Below are positions 59,501-64,000 of a stretch of 64,000 bases of DNA, in pieces. Numbering within the stretch: position 1 is the first letter of the stretch; each line of letters begins with the position of its first letter. The stretch is from Litoditis marina (lineage: Eukaryota > Nematoda > Chromadorea > Rhabditida > Rhabditidae). The translations under genes were made by a program, and so were the position numbers. The notes beneath the pieces are model-generated. The model made no database searches, was not told where the DNA came from, and saw only the letters and a list, made by a program, of their open reading frames with translations. The DNA lies in NCBI GenBank assembly GCA_964036275.1, contig OZ038434.1, positions 1,820,560 through 1,884,559 on the forward strand, in the 5' to 3' direction.

Positions 59501-61650
59501 GATTTATACTAGAAGTAAATTGAATAGTTACGTAGAGTTAGCATTCTAATCAGGCATCTTGCACTTTATCATTGCACGTTTCTGATTTCTGCTGGGTTAA
59601 ACATATTTCACGTGACTGCAATTTAACAACGGTATAACAGATCTAGGAACCTCCATTCTCTCACGAACAATGTTATACGTGTCACGTTTTCGTGTGTCTT
59701 CACCATCACATAATCGCCCACTACGAAATGATGGTGTTCTCTAGGCCACTTGCACACCCTTTCACGTTAACACCGTACAACCATTGTAAACAGCGTACAA
59801 CCATTGTAAACAACGTACAACCATTGTAAACAGCGTACAACCATTGTAAACAGCGTACATGTTCTGTCCACTCGGCGCAAAAACGGCTCTCGCGCTCACA
59901 GGATCCGGCTATTGTTCGGTCAAGCATGCTATGAGATAGCTAGCCATCAGTGTGGCTGGTATCTGCTGAACTGTTCACTTCAAGTTGAAGAATATAGGGG
60001 AGGAATAAGCTGTAGTTGTCACGTTTCCTAACTGAACTTTTTGTCAGCGTGCCAACAACAAAGGAAGACTGTTTTTTGGAGAAAACATACGTTTTCTGTA
60101 ATGGTTTTTTTGATGTTCAAAAGAGCTTTTTAGTGTCATAGGCAGGCTGCCTAAGTCCGAGGAGGTTCGAGAAATAAAGTAGTACAGTTAATTGTCGAGT
60201 GGAACGTGTGTATCATAGCACTTCTCTGAGAAGCGCAGTGATCAAATGCAAAACTTTTGAGGTTCAGGAACTATCGAAAATATTCCAATATGTAATGAAA
60301 CAGTAAAAAAACATCAAAAGATAGTGAGAAAATTCGCTTCAGGTTGGTTTCAAGAATGTGAACGAAACATGTTTGTTCAAACAATGACAACTTCGAATAC
60401 CGTGACCACTATGCTGCAAAAAAGGAAACACGAACTTTCAGCGAATCGAATAACAGGAAAATAACCGGTGTCCATAGTCGACGCCACACCTACCTAGTAC
60501 GTCGGTTTGGCAGTGATTAGGCCACATTTATATCCGGTATGAAAATAATCAGAAACAACTACTATTGATTTTCGTAGATCATAATATTGATTGTCCGGGT
60601 CTGTTCACCTCGTCTTCCCACAGCCACTATGTGTTTGGTGGGTCTCCTTCTGATCGGAGGGAGTCGCGGACTGAGGCCGCTGTCGTTCAGATGATCACAG
60701 CTGCGACTCAGTCGCTTCCGAATAGCCGGCGCCGCGTCACGTGACCACTCACGTGCGCGATGTGTGCGAAATCTGAACCGAGTGAATAATGATCTGATGA
60801 CCTTATATGGTAACCTTAAACCTTAATTGTTTAATATTAAGCAATTTTCTACCAAAGACTAGCAGTTTACGCAAAGTAACTATTCGTTTTGTATACTCTG
60901 CCTAGCAGTTCATTTGACCAGTTCTCACTTTTTGCTGTGAACGAAATCTCAAAATCTACATAAAGTTGGTCATCCTCTTATCAGTGACCACAGACTTCAA
61001 AGCCTTAACAAGTTTCTTATTCTAATTATTCACAGATTTTGTCCGTGAAATTTAGTTCTGCCAAAAAGTTATCTATATGCGATAGCGCGAATTTGGACTA
61101 GATGAGATAGAAAAAACAGGGACGAGTTTGGAACAATGATTGATTGGCTGATTGCAAAAAACAACTGGACAGCGCAAGATGGATACATATTTCATGTCGC
61201 TACTAAAATTGAAAGAGATAATGCGTGAACGCTAACAGAAGTTGATGTAGAAATAGTTATGTGGCTCAAAACAATATTGAAGTTTTTACAAGTTCTCAAA
61301 TGGTGGTCACATTTTCGAAAAAGCTATACTCAAGGTTTAGAAGTTGACAGAAACGCAATAAAAAGTTTATGAAGCGTGATTTGCGTCAATACTCACCCCT
61401 GATGGTTCCTGGCGTCAATTCGGTGCATCTGACGACTCATCCGGTTCAGGGGCATCTCGGTCGTCTGCTCCGTGTGCAGCCACTCGTCGAGAGGGCGGGC
61501 CAAATCCTTGAAGGAGACTCGCTTTTCGACCACCACTGGCGTCAACTTGGTGTCATGTGGTCTTGGCGCATGTTTGGTGTATAGCCGGAGGGGGTGGTGG
61601 TCACCCTCCGCTAACAGCTTGGAATCTCGTCTAGAGAGAAGACGAGACAT
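15211..61650 (-). CDS. gap-2: SynGAP/DAB2IP-type Ras GTPase-activating protein (whole gene)
   Basis: A multi-exon gene spans about 46 kb. The longest assembled isoform starts at 45316 and has 27 coding exons (3129 nt, 1042 residues). Other first exons at 61650, 37682 and 22341 give 996, 940 and 778 residues, each divisible by three. Domain order in the long form is: N-terminus with [11 protein letters not shown] (about 113-123), a partial PH region with SRSHESLL and KWIENLRRT, C2 (about 228-361), RasGAP (about 362-650), a Ser/Pro/Tyr-rich linker, a coiled coil (980-1015), and a C-terminus ending TLAPC. The RasGAP domain keeps the arginine finger ([11 protein letters not shown], Arg about 442) and [12 protein letters not shown] (about 554-565). 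The family converts Ras-GTP (and often Rap-GTP) to the GDP form at membranes. The gap-2 name rests on family recognition plus a nematode-looking genome. Confidence 0.9.
17462..18866 (-). CDS. gap-2: RasGAP post-catalytic linker exons
   Basis: Exons 18773-18866, 18308-18474, 17906-18035 and 17462-17578, with phases consistent throughout. The first carries the tail of the GAP module ([10 protein letters not shown], the conserved DLGRELS motif). The others are polar and Ser/Arg/Pro-rich and typical of the disordered SynGAP/DAB2IP linker, with possible phosphosites ([30 protein letters not shown]). The last exon ends at GAT|GTGAGG (17462). If that donor is not used, the frame runs on to a TAG at 17354 and would give a truncated isoform lacking the coiled coil. 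Confidence 0.85.
19152..21176 (-). CDS. gap-2: RasGAP catalytic-domain exons
   Basis: Exons 21054-21176, 20795-20891, 20478-20566, 20067-20224, 19546-19705 and 19152-19330, all with tttcag-like acceptors and compatible phases. The encoded segments align in order with known SynGAP-family catalytic domains: [31 protein letters not shown], then the arginine-finger loop [47 protein letters not shown], and the terminal helix [16 protein letters not shown] with [13 protein letters not shown] helices ([14 protein letters not shown]). All key residues are present, so the enzyme should be active. Confidence 0.95.
21411..21507 (-). CDS. gap-2: RasGAP exon joining C2 to the GAP domain
   Basis: A 97-nt exon between gtttag and GTCCGT. 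It completes WYTV (last C2 strand; Trp split over the junction), then a Thr/Ser/Gly loop and AAIRIK leading into the GAP domain. It accepts two alternative upstream exons in the same phase, 24649-24789 (W at the junction) or the start exon 22148-22341 (R at the junction). Confidence 0.85.
22148..22341 (-). CDS. gap-2: Alternative first exon giving a short RasGAP isoform
   Basis: The ATG at 22341 opens 64 codons ([17 protein letters not shown]... [20 protein letters not shown]) ending in a GTGAAT donor that leaves two bases. This phase fits the exon at 21507 exactly, and the full downstream frame stays open for a total of 778 residues. An acceptor (cctgtag) lies two bases before the ATG, as in SL1-trans-spliced nematode first exons. 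The isoform would lack the PH region and most of C2 but keep the full GAP, linker and coiled coil. The reading frame is long and protein-like; use of an internal promoter in the intron upstream is inferred. Confidence 0.6.
22367..22426. mobile_element. Foldback element of the tagtttgatc family
   Basis: gtagtttgatctcgat and atcgaactacaaacacagtgg face each other across a short loop, matching the element at 9197. It lies just upstream of the alternative first exon at 22341 and so inside its probable promoter. Confidence 0.5.
24553..24617. repeat. (CT)n microsatellite
   Basis: About 65 nt of nearly uninterrupted CT repeats in the intron immediately downstream of the C2 exon at 24649. On the transcribed (minus) strand it is GA. 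Confidence 0.9.
24649..25711 (-). CDS. gap-2: RasGAP C2-domain exons
   Basis: Exons 25610-25711, 25296-25394 and 24649-24789. They encode the end of the PH-like region (LRRTMNP), then the C2 core: [52 protein letters not shown] and [11 protein letters not shown]. These match the SynGAP-family C2 in order. Frame continuity requires a CC|GTCAGT donor at 25296; the same unusual donor hexamer is used at 16180. In related proteins this C2 promotes membrane contact and Rap GAP activity. Confidence 0.92.
24971..25082. mobile_element. Palindromic element with perfect 39-bp GC-rich arms
   Basis: The left arm 24971-25009 (begins cgtatgcatgaaacatcccg) and right arm 25044-25082 are exact reverse complements separated by 34 nt. 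The arms are much more GC-rich than the surrounding intron. It could be a foldback MITE or an RNA-level hairpin in the RasGAP pre-mRNA. Confidence 0.8.
27526..27803. repeat. Imperfect direct repeat pair of about 100 bp
   Basis: 27526-27628 and 27706-27803 share caacaggga-gtc, gagggactcaga/agggagtgaga, ctcaaatggggg/cttaaatgggg, atatatg and tcacgttta/tcacgttca. By eye about three quarters identical, in the same orientation. Confidence 0.5.
27858..27877. repeat. 20-nt poly(C) tract
   Basis: Twenty consecutive C on the plus strand. Long G/C homopolymers of this kind are G-quadruplex-prone on the opposite strand. Confidence 0.95.
31551..31689. repeat. 139-bp direct duplicate, copy 1
   Basis: Begins gttcgttggatgaaaagatg and ends gagatggaataaa. 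It is identical to 32137-32275. The GA microsatellite at 31797-31879 lies between the copies. Confidence 0.9.
31797..31879. repeat. (GA)n microsatellite
   Basis: About 83 nt of pure GA dinucleotide repeat. Confidence 0.95.
32137..32275. repeat. 139-bp direct duplicate, copy 2
   Basis: Exact copy of 31551-31689, 586 bp away in the same orientation. Confidence 0.9.
33388..33408. repeat. 21-nt poly(G) tract
   Basis: Twenty-one consecutive G on the plus strand, 18 bp left of the hAT-like element's target duplication. Confidence 0.95.
33434..34049. mobile_element. hAT-like MITE with internal minisatellite and 8-bp TSD
   Basis: Terminal inverted repeats tagggttgttaa (33434-33445) and ttaacaaccta-type end (34038-34049, exact reverse complement) bound a 616-bp element. 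It is flanked by perfect 8-bp target duplications ctacttat (33426-33433 and 34050-34057). An 8-bp TSD and TAGGG termini fit the hAT superfamily. The interior is almost entirely an array of actcgaaa-type units with periodic atttcccaa spacers, and near both ends a block (cgactcgactcgaaaa then ttttcgagttgagtcg) that folds on itself. There is no transposase, so it would need one supplied in trans. Confidence 0.85.
34098..34218. repeat. GA-rich low-complexity tract
   Basis: Interrupted GA repeats with G runs, right next to the hAT-like element. Confidence 0.85.
34593..35086 (-). CDS. gap-2: RasGAP common exons: PH-related region
   Basis: Exons 34920-35086 and 34593-34677 are the first exons shared by the long isoforms. 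They encode [34 protein letters not shown] and [20 protein letters not shown], then [24 protein letters not shown] and the -ERDKW-ENLRR-type motif are diagnostic of the SynGAP/DAB2IP family. The PH fold between them looks shortened compared with vertebrate relatives. The upstream junction takes exons leaving two bases; candidates are at 40808, 37597 and 61397. Confidence 0.9.
34728..34798 (+). other. tRNA-like sequence (degenerate; pseudo-tRNA or SINE head)
   Basis: An A-box-like tggcagagtgg and a B-box ggttcgagtcc have tRNA spacing (71 nt), and five of seven acceptor positions can pair. The D, anticodon and T stems do not form, so it is not a functional tRNA. It lies in a RasGAP intron on the opposite strand. 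Confidence 0.35.
35350..35404. repeat. (CT)n microsatellite
   Basis: About 55 nt of CT repeats in the intron upstream of the exon at 35086. Confidence 0.9.
36275..36287. repeat. 13-nt poly(G) tract
   Basis: Thirteen consecutive G on the plus strand, near the CT tract at 36384. Confidence 0.9.
36384..36467. repeat. (CT)n microsatellite with C run
   Basis: CT repeats interrupted by a nine-C run, in an intron of the RasGAP gene. Confidence 0.9.
37597..37682 (-). CDS. gap-2: Alternative RasGAP first exon (Arg-rich N-terminus)
   Basis: The ATG at 37682 opens 28 codons ([20 protein letters not shown]...) ending CG|GTAAGT, which leaves two bases as required by the exon at 35086. The acceptor ctctctag lies only two bases before the ATG, matching a trans-spliced first exon and giving a 940-residue isoform. 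The same exon (full extent 37597-37684) could instead be internal: the two extra bases fit an upstream exon leaving one base, such as the candidate at 60609-60679. Confidence 0.65.
37685..40807. other. RasGAP intron, no gene seen
   Basis: AT-rich. Contains GA tracts at about 40370-40425 and an AT run near 39609. No exon could be joined in frame. Confidence 0.6.
40370..40425. repeat. (GA)n microsatellite
   Basis: GA repeats with occasional AAAG interruptions; a CT tract follows at 40631-40666, so the two could pair in RNA. Confidence 0.9.
40808..40887 (-). CDS. gap-2: RasGAP N-terminal exon with KRTKS motif
   Basis: An 80-nt exon between tttttcag and GTGAGT, starting in phase 0 and ending with two bases. 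It encodes [20 protein letters not shown] and LEKQQQ. LKRTKS-x-KLE is a conserved SynGAP/DAB2IP signature upstream of the PH region, which makes this exon a firm assignment although it is short. Confidence 0.88.
42064..42111 (-). CDS. gap-2: RasGAP 48-nt exon
   Basis: Phase 0 to phase 0, 16 residues ([16 protein letters not shown]) between tatttcag and GTGAGT. Being symmetric, it could be skipped without frame change. Confidence 0.7.
42457..42623 (-). CDS. gap-2: RasGAP N-terminal exon, 167 nt
   Basis: Takes one base from the exon at 45220 and ends in phase 0. It encodes [20 protein letters not shown] and a Gln/Asn-rich tail ([17 protein letters not shown]). No domain is recognised; it lies upstream of the PH region. 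It contains one of the recurring 13-mers (GTGGGCGGAGCCT on the plus strand, 42499-42511). Confidence 0.75.
43942..44009. mobile_element. Foldback element of the tagtttgatc family
   Basis: gtagtttgatcctgtcg and cgcgatcaaattacaac face each other. The left flank gttcgctcttttcaaa is the inverse of sequence beside the 9.2-kb member. Confidence 0.6.
44252..44600. repeat. Long GA-rich microsatellite cluster
   Basis: About 350 nt of GA repeats with ggggaagaaagagag interruptions repeated at least twice, the longest such tract in the window. It lies between RasGAP exons 42457-42623 and 45220-45316. Confidence 0.95.
45220..45316 (-). CDS. gap-2: First exon of the longest RasGAP isoform
   Basis: The ATG at 45316 opens 32 codons ([20 protein letters not shown], then [12 protein letters not shown]) and leaves one base at a strong GTAAGT donor. 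Joined to 42457-42623, 42064-42111, 40808-40887 and the common exons it yields an uninterrupted 1042-residue protein. I see no close acceptor before the ATG, so a conventional promoter upstream is as likely as trans-splicing. Confidence 0.75.
46930..47364 (-). pseudogene. Stop-interrupted protein-coding relic, family unknown
   Basis: One frame stays open from 47364 to 46930 (144 codons) except for a single TAG at 47149-47151, and ends with AATAAA at 46942-46947 overlapping the last codons. The first half reads like protein ([31 protein letters not shown]). The second half does too ([39 protein letters not shown]). An acceptor-like ttttcattag coincides with the stop, but the nearest donor would make a 29-nt intron, too short even for nematodes. 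No start region is seen. I read it as a decayed gene or a last-exon fragment; the family is not recognised. Confidence 0.5.
46942..46947 (-). terminator. Poly(A) signal AATAAA of the relic at 46930-47364
   Basis: It lies inside the last codons of the relic frame, on the same strand. Confidence 0.4.
49790..50134 (+). CDS. Weak candidate small plus-strand gene nested in the RasGAP intron
   Basis: Three candidate exons join in frame: 49771-49836 (acceptor tttgttag; ATG at 49790), 49929-49976 and 50107-50134, each junction leaving two bases. The product would be about 41 residues ([32 protein letters not shown]). AATAAA follows at 50147-50152. Splice sites are reasonable (GTAATG, gattcag, GTAAGT, tttctag) but the ORF is short and the family unknown, so chance assembly is possible. 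Confidence 0.22.
51395..51510. repeat. GA-rich low-complexity tract
   Basis: Interrupted GA repeats with G runs, just upstream of the candidate plus-strand exon at 51692. Confidence 0.85.
51707..51918 (+). CDS. Weak candidate plus-strand small gene
   Basis: Exon 51692-51794 follows tttgttttccag and contains ATG ATG at 51707. It joins 51899-51918 (after atttctcttcag) to give 35 residues starting [20 protein letters not shown] and stopping at TAG 51916. The basic, Ser-rich start resembles a mitochondrial presequence. After the TAG the same frame stays open for another 63 codons, to a TAA near 52108, so a broken or misassembled gene is possible. A second frame through 51619-51798 is also open. 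Low confidence. Confidence 0.22.
56944..56988. mobile_element. Short foldback element of the tagtttgatc family
   Basis: gtagtttgatcccgg and ctaatcaaactac pair across a very short loop. It is the most compact member in the window. Confidence 0.6.
58622..58850. repeat. GA-rich low-complexity tract
   Basis: Interrupted GA repeats. The predicted Ser/Leu- or Arg/Glu-repeat ORFs here are composition artefacts. Confidence 0.85.
59508..59640. repeat. Dispersed repeat, copy 2 (related to 8697-8838)
   Basis: Same orientation as the copy at 8697. It shares tactagaagtaaattgaata, cattgcacgtttctga and the cacgt-ac-g block. Confidence 0.65.
59774..59859. repeat. Tandem array of a 20-bp unit
   Basis: Four nearly identical copies of cgtacaaccattgtaaacag (59774-59853; one a/g difference) and a partial fifth. 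It is a minisatellite. Confidence 0.95.
60019..60172. mobile_element. Degenerate copy of the 7807-8021 MITE
   Basis: gtttcctaactgaact, gcgtgccaacaa, ggaagactg, gagaaaacata and ggcaggctgcctaagtcc follow the order of the better-preserved element at 7.8 kb. Confidence 0.55.
60609..60679 (-). CDS. gap-2: Tentative RasGAP exon, GC-rich, 71 nt
   Basis: Bounded by gaacgacag and GAG|GTGAAC. In the only phase compatible with the first exon at 61397 it reads [20 protein letters not shown] plus GRR, with no stop. It leaves one base, which is exactly what the full exon 37597-37684 needs. The chain 61397 - 60609 - 37597 - 35086 is then open throughout. Acceptor quality is mediocre; support rests on phase and composition. 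Confidence 0.38.
60733..60762. promoter_or_regulatory. E-box pair in a GC-rich patch
   Basis: cgtcacgtgaccactcacgtgcg carries two CACGTG cores; the first, tcacgtgac, matches the M-box/CLEAR-type site bound by TFEB/MITF-family factors (HLH-30 in C. elegans). It lies between two candidate 5' exons of the RasGAP gene. Function is inferred from motif only. Confidence 0.35.
61397..61650 (-). CDS. gap-2: Most upstream RasGAP alternative first exon
   Basis: The ATG at 61650 opens 84 codons plus two bases, ending CAGGG|GTGAGT. The sequence is protein-like and charged ([54 protein letters not shown]). Its phase fits the common exon at 35086 directly, giving a 996-residue protein, or via the tentative exon at 60609 and then 37597-37684. 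It does not fit the N-terminal exons at 42.6-40.8 kb. No known domain is recognised in it. Assignment to this gene is by strand, phase and position. Confidence 0.6.
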
Positions 61651-63977
61651 GGGTTACGGTAATTGGAGCTTAAACCCTCCCGAAAAATCCTCTATGGCGA
61701 ACGACTTTGAAAACTGTTTTTAAACAGTCAAGATAGAGCAACTCTCGCGAAGTTTCTCTCTGGAATCCGAGGTCTGTAGTTTGGTGACCAATTATTGTAG
61801 TATGTAGAAAGATTACTGTAGTTGGTGGAAGGAGTACTGTAGTTGGTGTGTAATGAGTACAGTTCAAACATAGGCCGAGTGGACAGAATTAGCGAAGGTA
61901 TCAGTTTCTCCGTAGCTTTATGTGGCGAACACGTAAGACGATAACCCGTCTGCGCGCCGCCGGTCAACAAGTGTTGGACAAGTGTGCGGCAATGGCGTCT
62001 CGTCAACTCTCCTTTAAGAAGTACAGCCTAGAATACTGTAGTTGACATAGATAATGCTGGCATAGAAAGAGATAAAAGCGAAAACAAAAGAGAAAGTTAA
62101 TTCATTATGTTCAAGACTTCTACACGTAACAGTCTGTTTTGATAAACCAAACGGAGTGTTTCAAGCTTCAGCACAAACTAGTTTTTGACTAGTTTTTGTT
62201 AGTGAAACGAGATTTGGAACAAAATCATGAGTTTTGTTTGGGTCTCCAGCTTAAAAGTACTCAATGCATTTATTTCGGCTATCTGAGGAGGGTGTATTCA
62301 CGATTTGGGTGAGATATATAAAAAAAAGTGTGATCTATTCATGAAGTAGCTTGTCAATCGGCAATGTTCGCATGTTAAAAGTGGACGATGTCTTGAGGAT
62401 TAGCAAATAATGCTAGAGGTCAAAGGAACAAACAGCCAATTGCGTGTGTTTTAATATTAAATTAGAAGTAAATGTAACTAGTGTCCTTGTTAATAATTAT
62501 GAAAATACATTGCAAAGCGTCACCTGTAACATTTCATTAGGTGATTCAGAACATTAACTTTCATGATTAGGTTAATGTGCTCAGTAAGAGATGTACTCAA
62601 AACCGTTTCGACCCTGATTCAAGACGGTTTTGGGTTTTCTCAGAGGGTTGGGTCATGACCTGAGCACATTAACCTAATCATACCACCATCCAAAAGTCCT
62701 AGTGACACAATTATATTTTGTTCAAATAAAATAACCTAACATTAACTTTCAGTTTGAAAACGATAGTTTCGATTCTCGGAGAGCTACAAATATAGAAGAG
62801 ACCGAGAGGATGACACTGTTTCTAGGATAATGTTCTAGAACTTACTATATAGTTTTGCAATACAAATCTGGTAGAGTTTGTGAATAGAAAAAAATGAGAA
62901 GCGAAGATGTGGAATGAGAAAACAAAAGAATGGAGGGGGAGACGCGGTCCACGTTGTTTTCTACGTACGTTTGCACGACAGATTAGAGAGAGGGAGGGAA
63001 AGAAACAAAAGTTGGCTATTTCTATACAGAGACCGACATTGAGAAGGAGAGAGAGTTCTACAGAGAGAAAAGTTATAAAGAGAGAGAGAGAGAGAAAACT
63101 GAAGAAGAGGAAAGAGAAAGATACAGTGTCACAGTATACACGAGAGAGTGGAAGAAAAAAGAACACAGGGAGACAATATAAAGGAGAGAGAACAAAATTG
63201 ACAGAGAAACAGCAGAAACGATACAAGTAGATTGGGAAGAGAAGGAACCGAAAGGTATGAATTGATATACGATCAGTAGTTTTGGAAACAGACTGCCGTT
63301 CTCAGCGATGGGAAGAAACAATAGGCACGTTCAATGTTGATCATTTGTATTGTCTTCCATATGGCAGAATTCGACCCCGTGGAAAACTATTAGCTGGTTG
63401 ATATTTAAGGTGAACATAAGTTTTCATATAATTTGTTCACGCAGCCTGAACCACTACAGAACAGGCATGGGTCTAGAATTAATATGAAAATGAACATTTG
63501 ATCCGAACCTAGGATCGACTCCGTCTTTAATGTTTTATATTTATGGTTTAGTATTTGAAAAACATAAGTCCCAAATAGAAATGATGTTTTTCATGAATCT
63601 TTTCACGCAACTGGAGTAACTTGAAAACAAACAAAGGCCCTCAAAGACATCGATGTTCGATACAAATCTCAGATTTTCAAGATGTAACTAGAAAAAGGTT
63701 CCTCGATGTTACGTCGAATTAGCATCATATTTATGAAATTGCCATCTCCCGTCTTGTAAGAACACCTTCAAGGACGATGGTGTATGTTCTAAAAAGTACA
63801 TAGACGATATTCATTGACGTCACATTAATTCGAAGCGATGTGAAATGCCGAGCTACGAAACTACCCAACTTCCTCCGAGAGCAGACAAAATGAAGCGGCG
63901 ACACGACGCGACTCTAGGAACTGTTCTTCGAGACATGACGTTCACATGAGAATGAAAAGGACTATATGTGCACCTAC
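61651..63977. other. Upstream region of the 61.65-kb first exon
   Basis: Probable promoter-proximal sequence of the most distal RasGAP start, or a further intron if the edge exon is real. It contains three actgtagttggt-like units (61797-61850), a foldback element at 62563-62681 and a GA-rich tract near 63060-63200. No gene seen. Confidence 0.5.
62563..62681. mobile_element. Foldback element with perfect 21-bp arms
   Basis: atgattaggttaatgtgctca (62563-62583) and its exact reverse complement (62661-62681) enclose 77 nt with a second inner inverted pair, aaaaccgt / acggtttt. The 13-mer acattaactttca occurs on both sides, within about 60 nt of the right arm. Confidence 0.7.
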
Positions 63978-64000
63978 TTCTTCGTCCGCGGACGGTGGCG
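63978..64000 (-). CDS. Possible exon end at right window edge
   Basis: GC-rich sequence ending GACGAAGAA|GTAGGT on the minus strand looks like an exon end with a donor, cut by the window. Too short to judge frame or gene. Confidence 0.2.

Larger units (their letters stand above)
45317..61396. other. 16-kb region between RasGAP alternative first exons
   Basis: This is intron for transcripts starting at 61650 and upstream flank for those starting at 45316. It holds microsatellites, foldback elements, a stop-interrupted gene relic and two weak plus-strand gene candidates, listed separately. No other convincing exon was found. Confidence 0.6.

Noticed and set aside
59774..59859. Possible CRISPR-like or regulatory array
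   Set aside because: The 20-bp units are directly contiguous with no spacers; it is a plain minisatellite in a eukaryotic genome.

Overview
The window looks like nuclear DNA from a nematode, most likely Caenorhabditis or a close rhabditid. Introns end in tttcag or close variants, and several start codons sit a few bases after a splice acceptor with no upstream exon, as expected for spliced-leader trans-splicing. Many genes are closely spaced on one strand, and hairpin-type MITEs and GA/CT microsatellites are abundant. All firm genes lie on the minus strand. Exons were read by eye from splice consensus and reading-frame continuity, without homology searches.

Left part (1-5985): three minus-strand genes are packed like an operon. 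The order of transcription is a complete 263-residue DRAM/TMEM150-family six-membrane-span protein (9 exons, 5985 to 2811), a small unrecognised gene (about 2546 to 2379), and an unrecognised coiled-coil gene (2000 downwards) that runs off the left edge. From 5986 to about 11417 I see no gene, only hairpin repeats and MITE-like elements.

Main gene (15211 to 61650): one very large gene encodes a SynGAP/DAB2IP-type Ras GTPase-activating protein, the nematode gap-2 type. The longest isoform I can assemble has 27 coding exons totalling 3129 nt (1042 residues), with frame preserved at every junction. The order is N-terminal exons (45.3-40.8 kb), partial PH region (35.1-34.6 kb), C2 domain (25.7-21.4 kb), RasGAP domain (21.2-18.8 kb), a low-complexity Ser/Pro-rich linker, a coiled coil and a C-terminal exon. 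At least four alternative first exons are frame-compatible with the common exons: 61.6 kb, 45.3 kb, 37.7 kb and 22.3 kb. The last would give a short RasGAP protein lacking PH and most of C2.

The 3' end of this gene, the last seven coding exons plus 3'UTR and poly(A) signal, lies in a 2.96-kb unit present twice in direct tandem (11418-14378 and 14379-17338). The copies differ at only a handful of positions. One difference changes the first splice acceptor of the distal copy from CAG to GAG.

The long introns (8.9 kb, 16 kb and others) hold repeats. These include a hAT-like MITE with an 8-bp target duplication and an internal minisatellite, a 39-bp-arm palindrome, long G/C homopolymers, a duplicated 139-bp block, a tandem 20-mer array, many GA/CT tracts, a stop-interrupted gene relic at 46.9-47.4 kb, and two weak candidates for small plus-strand genes at 49.8 and 51.7 kb.
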